DNA of 47,123 nucleotides from contig SIBG01000027.1 in the NCBI GenBank assembly GCA_009695305.1, positions 1-47,123 on the forward strand, given 5' to 3'. Below are positions 9,843 to 17,855 of this stretch, piece after piece (position 1 is the first letter of the stretch; each line of letters starts with the position of its first letter). Origin of the DNA: Opitutus sp. (GTDB taxonomy: Bacteria; Verrucomicrobiota; Verrucomicrobiia; Opitutales; Opitutaceae). A program made the position numbers and the translations under genes. The notes below the pieces were generated by a model. It made no database searches, was not told the DNA's origin, and saw only the letters and a list, made by a program, of their open reading frames with translations.

Positions 9843-10610
9843 TCACTTCGCCTTCAGCGTCGCCGCGAATCCCAGCAGCCCCGTGCGCACCGCGCCGCCG
9901 TCGCTGCCGAGCGCGACAAAGGTGTAGCCGAGCTCGCGGACCTTCGGGACGAGGGCGTTATTGTGGACGAGAATGCCGGCGGCCTTGCCGTGTTGCTTGG
10001 CCGCCGCGCTCACGGTTTGCAGCGCCGCAACAAATCGCGGGCTTTCAAGCTGGTCGCGGATGCCCATGTTGTAGCTCAGGTCGGTCGGGCCGACGAAGAG
10101 CACATCGACGCCATCGATCGCCGCGATCTCGTCGCTGTTAGCCACGCCTTCAGGCGTCTCGATTTGCACCACCGTGAGCAGGCGCTCGTGCGCGTGGAGA
10201 TAGTAATCCTCAAAATCACCGCCGAAACCAGCGCCGCGGTTGAACTTGGCGACGCCGCGAATGCCGTGCGGCGGATAGCGCATCGCGTTGACCGACACGC
10301 GCGCCTCGGCGGCCGTGCTGACGTAAGGCGCCATCACCCCGAACGCGCCCATGTCGAGCGCCCGCTTGAAACGTGGCGTTTCGTTGGCCGCGATGCGCAC
10401 CACGGGAAACGCCGGCGTGCCCGCCGCCGCCTGCAACTGGTGCAACAGCGTGTCCTCGCCGCCCGGGCCGTGCTCGTGATCGATCAGCAGCCAGTCGAAA
10501 CCGGCGAGCCCGGCGATCTCGACCGTGACGGGCGAGCCGAGGTTGAGGAACGTGCCGCAGAGCCACTCGCGCCCGAGGACGCGTTTCCGGAAGTCAGGAG
10601 GTAGTTTCAT
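9843..10610 (-). CDS. garL: 2-dehydro-3-deoxyglucarate aldolase (HpcH/HpaI family)
   Basis: A 255-residue class II aldolase of the HpcH/HpaI family. It is predicted to cleave the keto-deoxy-glucarate made by GudD into pyruvate and tartronate semialdehyde. The catalytic/base histidine region DHEHGPGG is at about residues 44-51. The pyruvate-binding arginine is in VVRIAANE, and the metal ligands are the Glu of QIETPEG and the Asp of VGPTDLS. The start ATG overlaps the stop of the upstream reductase gene as ATGA (10607-10610), so translation of the two is probably coupled. The family also includes 4-hydroxy-2-oxo-acid aldolases. The neighbourhood, rather than the sequence, favours GarL function. 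Confidence 0.88.
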   Translation of the reverse strand: MKLPPDFRKRVLGREWLCGTFLNLGSPVTVEIAGLAGFDWLLIDHEHGPGGEDTLLHQLQAAAGTPAFPVVRIAANETPRFKRALDMGAFGVMAPYVSTAAEARVSVNAMRYPPHGIRGVAKFNRGAGFGGDFEDYYLHAHERLLTVVQIETPEGVANSDEIAAIDGVDVLFVGPTDLSYNMGIRDQLESPRFVAALQTVSAAAKQHGKAAGILVHNNALVPKVRELGYTFVALGSDGGAVRTGLLGFAATLKAK

Positions 10611-11482
10611 AGGGAGGTGTAGAGCCGGTAGAGCGCCTGCGTGCCGCAGTCTTCCCAGCCGCGCGCGGCGACCTGATCGTAGAGTTTTTTCGCCCCGGCG
10701 AGGCCGGGCAGTTCGAGCTTCATCTCCGCGGCGGATTCAAGCGCGATGCGCATGTCCTTCAAAATATGCTTCACGTAAAAACCCGGCGCGTAGTTTTCGC
10801 CCAACGCCCGCGGCGCCAGATTCGTCATCGCCCAGCCCCCCGCCGCCCCGCCACTGATGCTCGCATGAACCGCGGCGGGATCGAGGCCGGCCTTTTTCGC
10901 ATAAGCCAGCGCCTCGCACCATGAGACCATGCCGACCGCGACGGCGATCTGGTTCGCCATCTTGCAATATTGCCCCGCGCCCGCCGCGCCGAGCAGCGCG
11001 ATATTTTTCCCCATGATTTCAAACAACGGTTTCGCGCGGGCAAACGCCGCGGCGTCGCCGCCGGCCATGATCACGAGCCGCGCTTCCTTCGCGCCGAGGT
11101 CACCGCCGGACACGGGTGCATCGAGCGCAGCGAGGCCGCGTTTCCCGGCGGCGGCAGAAATCTTTCGCGCCAGCACCGGGCTCGAGGTCGTCATGTCGAT
11201 GAGCAGCGCACCGGGCTTCGCGCGTTCCACGATGCCGCCGGCGCCCAGATAGCTCGCCTCCACGTCGACGGGAAATCCGAGCATCGTGATCACCACCTCA
11301 GCCGCCGCCGCCGCCGCGCCGGCGGAATCATGCCACGTGGCGCCGCCTTCGAGGAGCGCGGCGGCTTTTTCCCTGGTCCGGTTGTAGACGTGCAGCGGAT
11401 GGCCCGCTTGCTGGAGATGGCCGGCCATGCTGCGGCCCATGACGCCAGTGCCGACGAATGCGAGAGTGAGCGGAGAGGGCAT
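10607..11482 (-). CDS. garR: 2-hydroxy-3-oxopropionate (tartronate semialdehyde) reductase-like dehydrogenase
   Basis: A 291-residue beta-hydroxyacid dehydrogenase, counted from the ATG at 11482. A longer open frame exists upstream, but the Rossmann strand FVGTGVMG begins only about eight residues after this ATG, which supports the shorter form. The family signature DAPVSGGDLGA is present at about residue 123, and the catalytic lysine lies in GQYCKMANQ. The protein should reduce tartronate semialdehyde to D-glycerate, completing the glucarate route started by GudD and GarL. It is the first gene of the minus-strand unit, with a 4-bp ATGA overlap into garL. The 3-hydroxyisobutyrate dehydrogenase branch is the main alternative. 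Confidence 0.87.
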   Translation of the reverse strand: MPSPLTLAFVGTGVMGRSMAGHLQQAGHPLHVYNRTREKAAALLEGGATWHDSAGAAAAAAEVVITMLGFPVDVEASYLGAGGIVERAKPGALLIDMTTSSPVLARKISAAAGKRGLAALDAPVSGGDLGAKEARLVIMAGGDAAAFARAKPLFEIMGKNIALLGAAGAGQYCKMANQIAVAVGMVSWCEALAYAKKAGLDPAAVHASISGGAAGGWAMTNLAPRALGENYAPGFYVKHILKDMRIALESAAEMKLELPGLAGAKKLYDQVAARGWEDCGTQALYRLYTSL

Positions 11483-11630
11483 GAAAAAAGGGAGAGATTC
11501 GCGAAACGCGCGGCCATGCAAAGTAGTCGACCCGGCGCGGGCGAATCAAATCGCGCGGGAAAATCTTCCCGTCGAGCCGCCCGATCCCGGATTGCCTTTC
11601 GGCCCCCGGCCGGCAGCTTCGGCCAACCCT
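11483..11630. promoter_or_regulatory. Divergent control region between garR and the GntP permease gene
   Basis: 148 bp separate the two start codons and must hold the promoters for both arms of the glucarate locus. I could not identify convincing -35/-10 boxes or a clear operator palindrome by eye. No regulator gene for the locus is present in the window. Confidence 0.45.
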
Positions 11631-13064
11631 ATGCTTTCTCTGCCCCTCGCGTTCATTGGCGGTCCGCTCGGCATCGTCGCGTTCAGCATTCTTTTTATCG
11701 TCTTCGTGATCGCGGTGCTGCGGTTGCATGCCTTTTTCGCGCTCATCCTTGCCGCGGCGGTCGTGAGCCTGCTGACCGCGGTGGGGCAGACCGGCGAAGG
11801 GCGTTTCGTGAAGGCGATCGAGGCGGTGATGACGGAGTTCGGTTCCACGGCCGGGAAACTCGGCATCGCCCTCGCGCTCGCGGCCGTGATCGGTGCCTCA
11901 CTGATGGAGAGCGGCGCGGCCGACAAGATCGTGCGGCGGATGATTGCGGTGCTGGGCGAAGGCCGCGCGGCACTCGCGATGTGCCTGACCGGCTTCGTGC
12001 TCGCGGCGCCGGTGTTTGCGGACACGGTGTTCATGCTGATGCTGCCGATCGCGAGGGCGCTGGCCCGGCGCACGGGCAAAGACTACGTCCTTTATATCTG
12101 CGCGATGGGTGCGGGCGTGGTCGTGACCAACGGCGTCGTCCCGCCCGCGCCCGGACCGATGTTCGTCGCCGACAAACTCGGCATCGAGATGGGCCATGCG
12201 ATCCTCACCGGGATCGCATTCGGCATTCTCCCAGCGCTCGCCGGGTTGCTCACCGCACGGTGGGTCAACCGTCGGATGCCGGTGCAGCCGCGCCCGCTCG
12301 AGGGCGAATCGGCCGATGTGCTCGCAGCCCAAACCGCGAAGCCGGAGTCGGAGCTGCCGGGTTTCTGGGTTTCCATCGCGCCAGTCGTGCTGCCACTGGT
12401 CTTGATCGCAGCGGCGGCGACCCTCGATGCCGTGTTGAAGCATACCTCCGCCGCCACGCGTGCGAGCGTGCCGTCGTGGCTCGGTGAAATGGTTCAGTTT
12501 CTCGGCAACAAGAATGTCGCGCTGCTCCTCGGCGCCATCATCGCGCTGGCCGTCCACGCCCGGCAAAAAAAACTCGTGTGGAGTCGCCTCGCCTCACAAC
12601 TCGGCAAGCCGGTGGAGATGGCGGGCGTGTTGATTCTGATTGTATCGGCCGGCGGCGCGTTTGGCGGCATGATCCAGAAAGCCGGCATCGGCGAGCAGGT
12701 GCGCACGCTGGCAGGAGGCCAGCCCCTCAACCACGTGCTGCTGGCCTGGCTCATCACCGTCATCATCCGCGGCGCGCAGGGGTCGGCGACGGTCGCGACC
12801 ATCGCGGGCGCAGGCGTGATGATGTCGATCGCGGGCGCCGGCGGTTTCGGGGTGCATCCGCTCTACATTTTTCTCGCGATCGGCTTCGGCTCAAAGGGCC
12901 TGCTGTGGATGAACGACGCCGGTTTCTGGATCGTCGCCCGCATGAGCGGGCTCACGCAGGGCGAGATGCTCAAGAGCTGGTCGGTGGTGATCAGCCTGAT
13001 TTCGGTTTACGGCCTGATCGAGGTGCTCATCGCCTCGACCCTCTGGCCGCAACTCCCGTTCTGA
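11631..13064 (+). CDS. GntP family permease (sugar-acid:H+ symporter)
   Basis: A 477-residue polytopic membrane protein, counted from the ATG at 11631. The 68 codons upstream in frame look non-coding. It is rich in hydrophobic spans from the first residues (LPLAFIGGPLGIVAFSIL) and carries GntP-type motifs such as the GVVPPAPGP segment near residue 170 and an RGAQGSATVAT stretch near residue 380. GntP members import gluconate and related sugar acids with protons. Here the divergent garR-garL-gudD genes point to glucarate or a similar acid as cargo. It is followed after 9 bp by the small cytochrome gene, suggesting one transcript. Confidence 0.88.
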   Translation: MLSLPLAFIGGPLGIVAFSILFIVFVIAVLRLHAFFALILAAAVVSLLTAVGQTGEGRFVKAIEAVMTEFGSTAGKLGIALALAAVIGASLMESGAADKIVRRMIAVLGEGRAALAMCLTGFVLAAPVFADTVFMLMLPIARALARRTGKDYVLYICAMGAGVVVTNGVVPPAPGPMFVADKLGIEMGHAILTGIAFGILPALAGLLTARWVNRRMPVQPRPLEGESADVLAAQTAKPESELPGFWVSIAPVVLPLVLIAAAATLDAVLKHTSAATRASVPSWLGEMVQFLGNKNVALLLGAIIALAVHARQKKLVWSRLASQLGKPVEMAGVLILIVSAGGAFGGMIQKAGIGEQVRTLAGGQPLNHVLLAWLITVIIRGAQGSATVATIAGAGVMMSIAGAGGFGVHPLYIFLAIGFGSKGLLWMNDAGFWIVARMSGLTQGEMLKSWSVVISLISVYGLIEVLIASTLWPQLPF

Positions 13065-13073
13065 TTTCTCCCC

Positions 13074-13394
13074 ATGGCCGTCGCCCGCCCCGGATGGCTC
13101 CTCCTGCTCGGCTCGCTCCCGCCTGCCGCGTTCGGCGCGGACGGCGCCGAACTCTTTCTCACTCATTGCGCGCCGGGCCACGGCGTCGACGGCAAAGCGC
13201 GGACCCCCGCCGGGAAAAAACTCGGCGCGAAGGATCTGTCCGAGCGCAAACTCGCCGACGCTGAAATCCAACGGCAGATTCTCACCGGCATGAAGGACGC
13301 GAAAGGCGCCGAGCGGATGCCCTCGTTCAAGGCCAAGCTCACGTCCGACGAAGTCGCGGCCACCGCGGCATTCGTGAAAACTTTCCGCCCCTAG
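13074..13394 (+). CDS. Small cytochrome c-like protein with altered haem motif (CAPGH)
   Basis: A 106-residue exported protein with an N-terminal signal peptide (about residues 1-21). The layout of a class I cytochrome c follows: GAELFLTHCAPGHG, a middle KLGAKDLS segment, an ERMPSFK segment with the expected axial methionine, and a final helix ending VKTFRP. The haem-attachment motif should be CxxCH but reads C32-A-P-G35-H36. The second cysteine codon is GGC where TGC is expected, a single-base change at 13176. Haem could still be held by one thioether, or the protein may be inactive. The gene is squeezed between the permease and a NIPSNAP gene, so it is probably co-transcribed with both. Confidence 0.82.
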   Translation: MAVARPGWLLLLGSLPPAAFGADGAELFLTHCAPGHGVDGKARTPAGKKLGAKDLSERKLADAEIQRQILTGMKDAKGAERMPSFKAKLTSDEVAATAAFVKTFRP

Positions 13395-13412
13395 CTTCGT
13401 CTTGCTGTGCCT

Positions 13413-14243
13413 ATGCCCTCCACTCGTCGCACCTTCCTCAAAACCTCGCTCGCCGCGTCGGCCGCCGCCACGCTCGGCTCCGTGAAACTCTCCGCCGCTG
13501 AAAAATCCGCCGCCGCCCGCGAATATTACGAGCTCCGCTCCTATCGCCTGAAGCCCGGCAAGTCCGCCGAGGCGCTCGACCGTTACCTCGCGAAAGCCCT
13601 CATCCCCGCGCTGAACGCCCGGGGCGTCCCGGCGGTCGGGGTGTTCACCGAACTCGACGTCGACAAGCCCGCCGCCACCTCGACGCCCAAGGCCGACTCG
13701 CCCGTCTGGGTGTTGATCCCGCACGCCTCCCTGGAGTCGTTCGTCAGCGTGAGCGCCGCGCTCAACACCGACGCCACCGTGCAGCAGGCCGGCGCCGACT
13801 ACCTCAACGCGCCCAAGGCGAGTCCCGCGTTTGACCGCGTCGACACCTGGCTCTACGTCGCGTTCACGGGCTTTCCGAAGCTCGCCGTGCCCGCGTTTTC
13901 GCAGCGCCGCGTGCCGACGCGGGTGTTTGAGCTCCGCGACTATGAAAGTCACAGCGAACTCAAGGCGCTCAACAAGATCGCGATGTTCAACGCGGGCGAA
14001 ATCGAAGTAATGAAGGATCTCGGAATGTCCCCGGTTTTCTACGGCCAGTCGCTCGCCGGCCCGAATCTGCCGCATCTCCGCTATATCACGGGCGGCCCCG
14101 ATCTCGCGACGCACCTCGGGAACTGGAAAAAATTCGGCCCCCATCCGATTTGGGCCAAACTGAAGGACGACCCGCAATACAAGGACAACACGTCCAAGAA
14201 CACCGCGCGCTTCCTGGCGCCGACGGCCTATTCGCAAATCTAG
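13413..14243 (+). CDS. NIPSNAP family protein with Tat signal
   Basis: A 276-residue protein counted from the ATG at 13413; a GTG two codons earlier is possible. The N-terminus STRRTFLKTS followed by an Ala-rich hydrophobic stretch is a twin-arginine signal peptide with an SAAE cleavage region, so export by Tat is expected. TatC is encoded at 33670-34479. Two alpha/beta NIPSNAP-type domains follow, at about residues 38-135 (YYELRSYRLKPGK) and 165-270 (RVFELRDYES). The biochemical function of bacterial NIPSNAP proteins is not established. It closes the permease-cytochrome-NIPSNAP run, with an 18-bp gap. Confidence 0.87.
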   Translation: MPSTRRTFLKTSLAASAAATLGSVKLSAAEKSAAAREYYELRSYRLKPGKSAEALDRYLAKALIPALNARGVPAVGVFTELDVDKPAATSTPKADSPVWVLIPHASLESFVSVSAALNTDATVQQAGADYLNAPKASPAFDRVDTWLYVAFTGFPKLAVPAFSQRRVPTRVFELRDYESHSELKALNKIAMFNAGEIEVMKDLGMSPVFYGQSLAGPNLPHLRYITGGPDLATHLGNWKKFGPHPIWAKLKDDPQYKDNTSKNTARFLAPTAYSQI

Positions 14244-14316
14244 TCGCACCGACCAAACCGGCGGCACTCTTGCGCCCCGGTGCGGTCCGAGTAGGATACC
14301 CATCAGGAGGTCGCTT

Positions 14317-15828
14317 ATGAAAATTCCCCTCGGCATTTGTCTCGGTTTCGCACTCGCCATCCCCCTCGCGGCGCAAGCGCCCGCGTTTGCGGGGGCGCCG
14401 GCACTCGCCAGCTCTCTGCGCTCGGCCGAGCAGCTCGACCAGTTGCTCGCGCCCGTCGCCCTTTATCCGGACGCCCTCATCGCGTTGATCCTGCCGGCCT
14501 CGACGGCGTCAGCCGATCTCGTCCTGGCCTCGCGCTATCTGGCAGCGGGCGGCGATCCCGCGGCCGTCGATAGCCGCGCGTGGGACGACAGCGTGAAGTC
14601 GCTCACGCATTATCCCAGTCTCGTAAAGTGGATGGATGAGAACCTCGAGTGGACGCAGCAGCTTGGCGAAGCCTTCCTCGCCCAGCCCGCCGACGTGATG
14701 AAATCAATCCAACGGCTACGCGCGCAGGCGCACACCGCCGGCACGCTCGTCGATACGCCGCAGCAAATCTCCTACCTCCAAGGCGAGACCATCTACATCG
14801 TGCCGGCGCAGGCCGACGTGATCTACGTGCCGTATTACGATCCCGACTTGGTCTATTACCGACGGTCGGGCTACTATTCCTCCCCTTACTTCAGCTTCGG
14901 CACGGGCTTCCCGGTCGGCGCGTGGCTCTCGTTCAATCTCGATTGGGGCCACCACCGCGTCTGGCTCGTCGAACGGCGCGAGCGCGAACGCTACTGGCGC
15001 GAACACCACGACTGGCGCCGCCCGATCGCACCCGGCGGCCCCGGTTTCGCCCACGATCTGAACCACCGCATCTGGACCCCGCCGCCGAACTATTCCCGTC
15101 CCCTGCCGCGCGATTCCCACTGGCAGCAGCCCGCGATCATCCGGCCCGCGCCCCCGCCTGGCTCGCCGCCGCCCTATGCGCGCCGTGACCCCCTGGACCG
15201 GCGGCCCGGCGATCGCCCGCGGGATTTTCCGGCGAATCGCCAACCCGAAAATTCGGGAGCACGGGTGGCCAGCCCCGGCCGCGTCGTGCCGCCCGCGACA
15301 CTCCAAACCCAGCCCGCCGCCCGGCCAACCGGCCCGCAGCCGGTCACGCCGCCCATCGCCCGCCGGGATCAGCCTGAGCGGCGGCCGGATGATCGCCCCC
15401 GCGATGCCACCCCCAATCGCCGGCCCGATAATCCGGGCGCGCCCGTGGCAAACACCACCCGCATCGTGCCGCCGCCGACGGTCCAAAACTCGCCCGTCGC
15501 CCAATCGGTCGGACCACAGCCGGCCACGCCGCCGCCTGCCTCGCCACCCGTGCGGGCCGAACGCGAAGGCCGTGAACGCCGTCCGCGCGATCAGCAAAAC
15601 GCGGCCACCGTGACCGCGCCCGCCGCATCGTCGCCTTCGCAATCCATGGGGCCACAGCCGCAGAACCGGTCGTATCAGGCGCCGCCCCTGCCGAGCAGCC
15701 CCCCGCCGTCCCGGCAAGCTACGCCTTCCTCGCCCCCACCCGCCGCAGCGCCGGCGGCCCAGCCCGCCCAGCCGCCAGCGAAAGAGGACAAGAGTGAAAA
15801 AGGCCGCGAGCGCAATCAGCCTAACTGA
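14317..15828 (+). CDS. DUF3300 domain-containing exported protein
   Basis: A 503-residue protein preceded by the clearest Shine-Dalgarno in the window (AGGAGG at 14306-14311, six bases before the ATG). A signal peptide covers about residues 1-25. The DUF3300 domain follows at about 35-220, recognisable from LDQLLAPVALYPDALIA, an EWTQQLGEAFLAQPADVM helix region, and a Tyr-rich VIYVPYYDPDLVYY segment. From about residue 245 to the end the chain is low-complexity, rich in Pro, Arg and Gln with repeated RRPGDRPRD-like and VVPPATLQ-like blocks, and is probably disordered in the periplasm or outside. The function of DUF3300 is unknown. Confidence 0.9.
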   Translation: MKIPLGICLGFALAIPLAAQAPAFAGAPALASSLRSAEQLDQLLAPVALYPDALIALILPASTASADLVLASRYLAAGGDPAAVDSRAWDDSVKSLTHYPSLVKWMDENLEWTQQLGEAFLAQPADVMKSIQRLRAQAHTAGTLVDTPQQISYLQGETIYIVPAQADVIYVPYYDPDLVYYRRSGYYSSPYFSFGTGFPVGAWLSFNLDWGHHRVWLVERRERERYWREHHDWRRPIAPGGPGFAHDLNHRIWTPPPNYSRPLPRDSHWQQPAIIRPAPPPGSPPPYARRDPLDRRPGDRPRDFPANRQPENSGARVASPGRVVPPATLQTQPAARPTGPQPVTPPIARRDQPERRPDDRPRDATPNRRPDNPGAPVANTTRIVPPPTVQNSPVAQSVGPQPATPPPASPPVRAEREGRERRPRDQQNAATVTAPAASSPSQSMGPQPQNRSYQAPPLPSSPPPSRQATPSSPPPAAAPAAQPAQPPAKEDKSEKGRERNQPN

Positions 15829-15951
15829 CGCGATCAAGAATTCGGGTGGCCCCGTGAATTTGTCACCGGCATTCCGGGTGGCACTGCGACGCACCGCGCA
15901 GCACGGGTTGCGATCTGACGGCGCGCCCGCGAGCGATTTCGCCCGGCTTTC

Positions 15952-16851
15952 CTATTTTACCCCGGCGGCGGCCGGCGCCGTCTCGACGGACGGCGGCTGA
16001 AGCTCGACTCGCGTCGGCAATTCACCGAGTTCGTAGAAACGGTGTTCGATCCGGTCGTCGCGCACGATCGCGATGCGCATCCCGGACTTGGAGCCGCCCA
16101 GCGGTTTGCCGATGGGGCCGGTCGTGATGTTTGTGAGGTCGCCGTCGCTCGCCTCCGCGTTGCGATGATAGTGGCCGCAAAAAAGATAGCGGACGCCGAA
16201 TTCGTGGAAGAGCGCGAGGTGCGCGGCGCGGCGGGCAAGCGGGATGTTGAAATATTGATCGGGCTCGTCTGCGGTTTTGATGAACCACGGGTGATGCTGA
16301 AAGACGACGAGGTGGGTCGCGCCGTCGCTCTTGGCCTGCGCGAGTTCGGCGCGCAGCCAGCGGTCCTGCTCCCGAAGTTGCGCGGTCACCTGCTGCGGGG
16401 TGTGAATCACGGTCGAGTTGAGCACGACGCCGACGAAGCCATGGTGGCGAAACGTGTAGTGATCGGGCCCGAAGATACTCGTGTAGGCGGCGAGCGTCAC
16501 CGGCGTGGGCATATTCCCGACATCATGATTGCCGGCGAGCGAGTGGACGGGAATCGACGAATCGATCCGGGCCACAAGGCGGCGATACTCCGCGATCTGC
16601 CCGGCATCGCCGGCTTTGTTCACGAGGTCACCCGTGATGACGACAAAGGCCGGACGCAGGCGGTTGACGGCGGCGACGGCGAATTCGAAATTGGCGGCGT
16701 CCTGCGCGAAGTCAGCGTTGCCGGTGAACATGCCCATCTGCGGATCGCTGAGCTGAATGAAAAAAAACGGCTCGGCGGCAGTCGCCCGAGGCGCGCGGAC
16801 GAGGAGGGCGAAAAGGACGAGAGCGAGGAAGCGAGGAGCGAGCCGGAGCAT
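15952..16851 (-). CDS. Exported calcineurin-like metallophosphoesterase
   Basis: A 299-residue protein with a signal peptide (cleavage near TAAEP, residue 26). All blocks of the two-metal phosphoesterase fold are visible: the SDPQMG start block (Asp plus Gln in place of the more usual DxH), TGDLVN, LAGNHDVG, FQHHPWF and CGHYHR. The DPQ variant and overall order resemble the CPPED1-like group. It likely hydrolyses a phosphate ester in the periplasm, with the substrate unknown. A 20-codon scrap of a TonB-dependent receptor ends 49 bp upstream on the same strand. The gene may once have followed a complete receptor gene that has been deleted. Confidence 0.9.
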   Translation of the reverse strand: MLRLAPRFLALVLFALLVRAPRATAAEPFFFIQLSDPQMGMFTGNADFAQDAANFEFAVAAVNRLRPAFVVITGDLVNKAGDAGQIAEYRRLVARIDSSIPVHSLAGNHDVGNMPTPVTLAAYTSIFGPDHYTFRHHGFVGVVLNSTVIHTPQQVTAQLREQDRWLRAELAQAKSDGATHLVVFQHHPWFIKTADEPDQYFNIPLARRAAHLALFHEFGVRYLFCGHYHRNAEASDGDLTNITTGPIGKPLGGSKSGMRIAIVRDDRIEHRFYELGELPTRVELQPPSVETAPAAAGVK

Positions 16852-16899
16852 GGATGCAGGGAGGAAGGGAGGGAGAGCCGGGGAGAAAAAAGGCGCGAC

Positions 16900-16980
16900 C
16901 TAGAATAAGCCCTTCACGCTAAACAACCAGAACGAGCCGTAGGCGGAGTGGCGGACGCGGCCACTCCCGTGCTCCGCCAT
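16900..16980 (-). pseudogene. C-terminal scrap of a TonB-dependent receptor gene
   Basis: Reading the minus strand from 16980 to a TAG at 16900-16902 gives a peptide ending GRVRHSAYGSFWLFSVKGLF. Alternating aromatic residues and a terminal Phe are the mark of the last beta-strand of an outer-membrane barrel, and the ending closely resembles that of the intact receptor at 19407 (...LTFGVKGVF). No coding sequence for the rest of a receptor is found upstream. This looks like the 3' remnant left by a deletion whose other edge lies between here and the pyruvyl-transferase fragment at 17394. Confidence 0.6.
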
Positions 16981-17145
16981 AACGAATTTGGGTTAATCAT
17001 GAGGTGCTGACGGACGTTCGTCAGTTGAAACGAGCGCGCCGCCGACTTTCATTAGCTGGGCCGCCGGAAAAATGCCAGCGGAAGGGTGGACTTATTTCCC
17101 CCTCTCACCGCGCACGAACTGGTTGCGGACTGACGTCGCCCGGGC
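16981..17145. other. Rearrangement scar between two gene fragments
   Basis: This stretch separates the receptor scrap from the truncated pyruvyl-transferase-like gene and has no coding potential I can support. It includes an 18-bp imperfect palindrome at 17007-17024 (CTGACGGACGTTCGTCAG) that could be an operator or a hairpin remnant. Confidence 0.45.
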
Positions 17146-17394
17146 TCACCCCGCTTTCGCAATCGCCTCGCGCGCGCCGTGACCGAGCTCGCCCGGCCAG
17201 AGCGTGATTTCGCACTCGGGAAAATGTTTCCACAGGAGCGAAAGCGCGCCCGGCGTGTGGCCGATGTCGCCGATGTTCACGCTCTGCCACGAGCTGCGGA
17301 GGAGGATGCGCGGCGCGCGTTTGGTGTCGGCACCGCGCAGGGATGCAGCGATAGCAGCGACGGCAGTCGAGGCGAGGAAGTGGCGACGATTCAT
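17146..17394 (-). pseudogene. Truncated pyruvyl-transferase-like gene start, copy 1
   Basis: From the ATG at 17394 the frame encodes a Tat signal ([10 protein letters not shown] plus a hydrophobic Ala run) and the opening of a polysaccharide pyruvyl transferase-like domain ([21 protein letters not shown]). It stops after 82 codons, far short of the several hundred residues of the family. Bases 17168-17396 are a direct repeat of 22656-22875, about 90 percent identical by eye. This copy is uninterrupted, whereas copy 2 lacks nine bases and has a stop codon. Its 5' edge abuts the insertion-sequence relic at 17401. The family call rests on the [10 protein letters not shown]-type start and is moderate. 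Confidence 0.7.
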
Positions 17395-17400
17395 TGGTAA

Positions 17401-17525
17401 AGTAAAAATCCCCGGGGCAAGCCCCGGGGCATTTGACAAGACCGCCGCAAACTCATCCGACCATAATGCAATTCGCGCTTAAACCCGTCCGTCCAACCAA
17501 GCCGAAGCAAGCTTCGGGGTATCGG
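17401..17525 (-). mobile_element. Non-autonomous insertion-sequence relic with two CTTG-loop hairpins
   Basis: The right end is AGTAAAAATC followed by an 8-bp hairpin (CCCCGGGG, loop CAAG, 17410-17429). Next comes the degraded 3' end of a transposase gene (about 17431-17475), which aligns with the transposase end at 47011-47060. The left end has a second hairpin with the same loop (CCGAAG-CAAG-CTTCGG, 17502-17517). This is a miniature, internally deleted relative of the element that begins at 46975. Hairpin ends without terminal inverted repeats suggest the IS200/IS605 type. That family assignment is inference. Confidence 0.7.
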
Positions 17526-17855
17526 ACCCACAGCGAATGAAAGGAAACGGAGGAGGAACCGTTATTCTACGCAAATCTTTCGGGGCGCAGGGCGATACGA
17601 CGAGTGGGTGCTTCGCCTGGTTTTACTTTGGTGGGGTCGCCCAATTGCCTCACGCGCCAAGGGCTGGAGTATTTGCGTCGCGCTCTCTCCGTTCTTCGCG
17701 TGAGGCCCACACGGAAAGAAATCTCACCAAAGCAGAACCTATCGGCGAACCGCGAGGGCTGGGTTCTTGACTAGCGAGGATTGGCGAAGACTAGCGGTTC
17801 GCTGCGCCGCGCTCCCATTTCTTACGTCGGCGCGCTCGGTCCAAAAACACGACCA
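17526..17855. other. Gene-free spacer downstream of the sulfatase
   Basis: About 330 bases with no supportable gene. There are no matches by eye to the other repeats in the window and no clear terminator hairpin with a U-tract. It is probably decayed sequence from the same rearrangement zone. Confidence 0.45.

Noticed and set aside
12891-14360. 489-codon minus-strand frame across the permease end, cytochrome and NIPSNAP genes
   Set aside because: It crosses three real genes on the other strand and has shadow composition.
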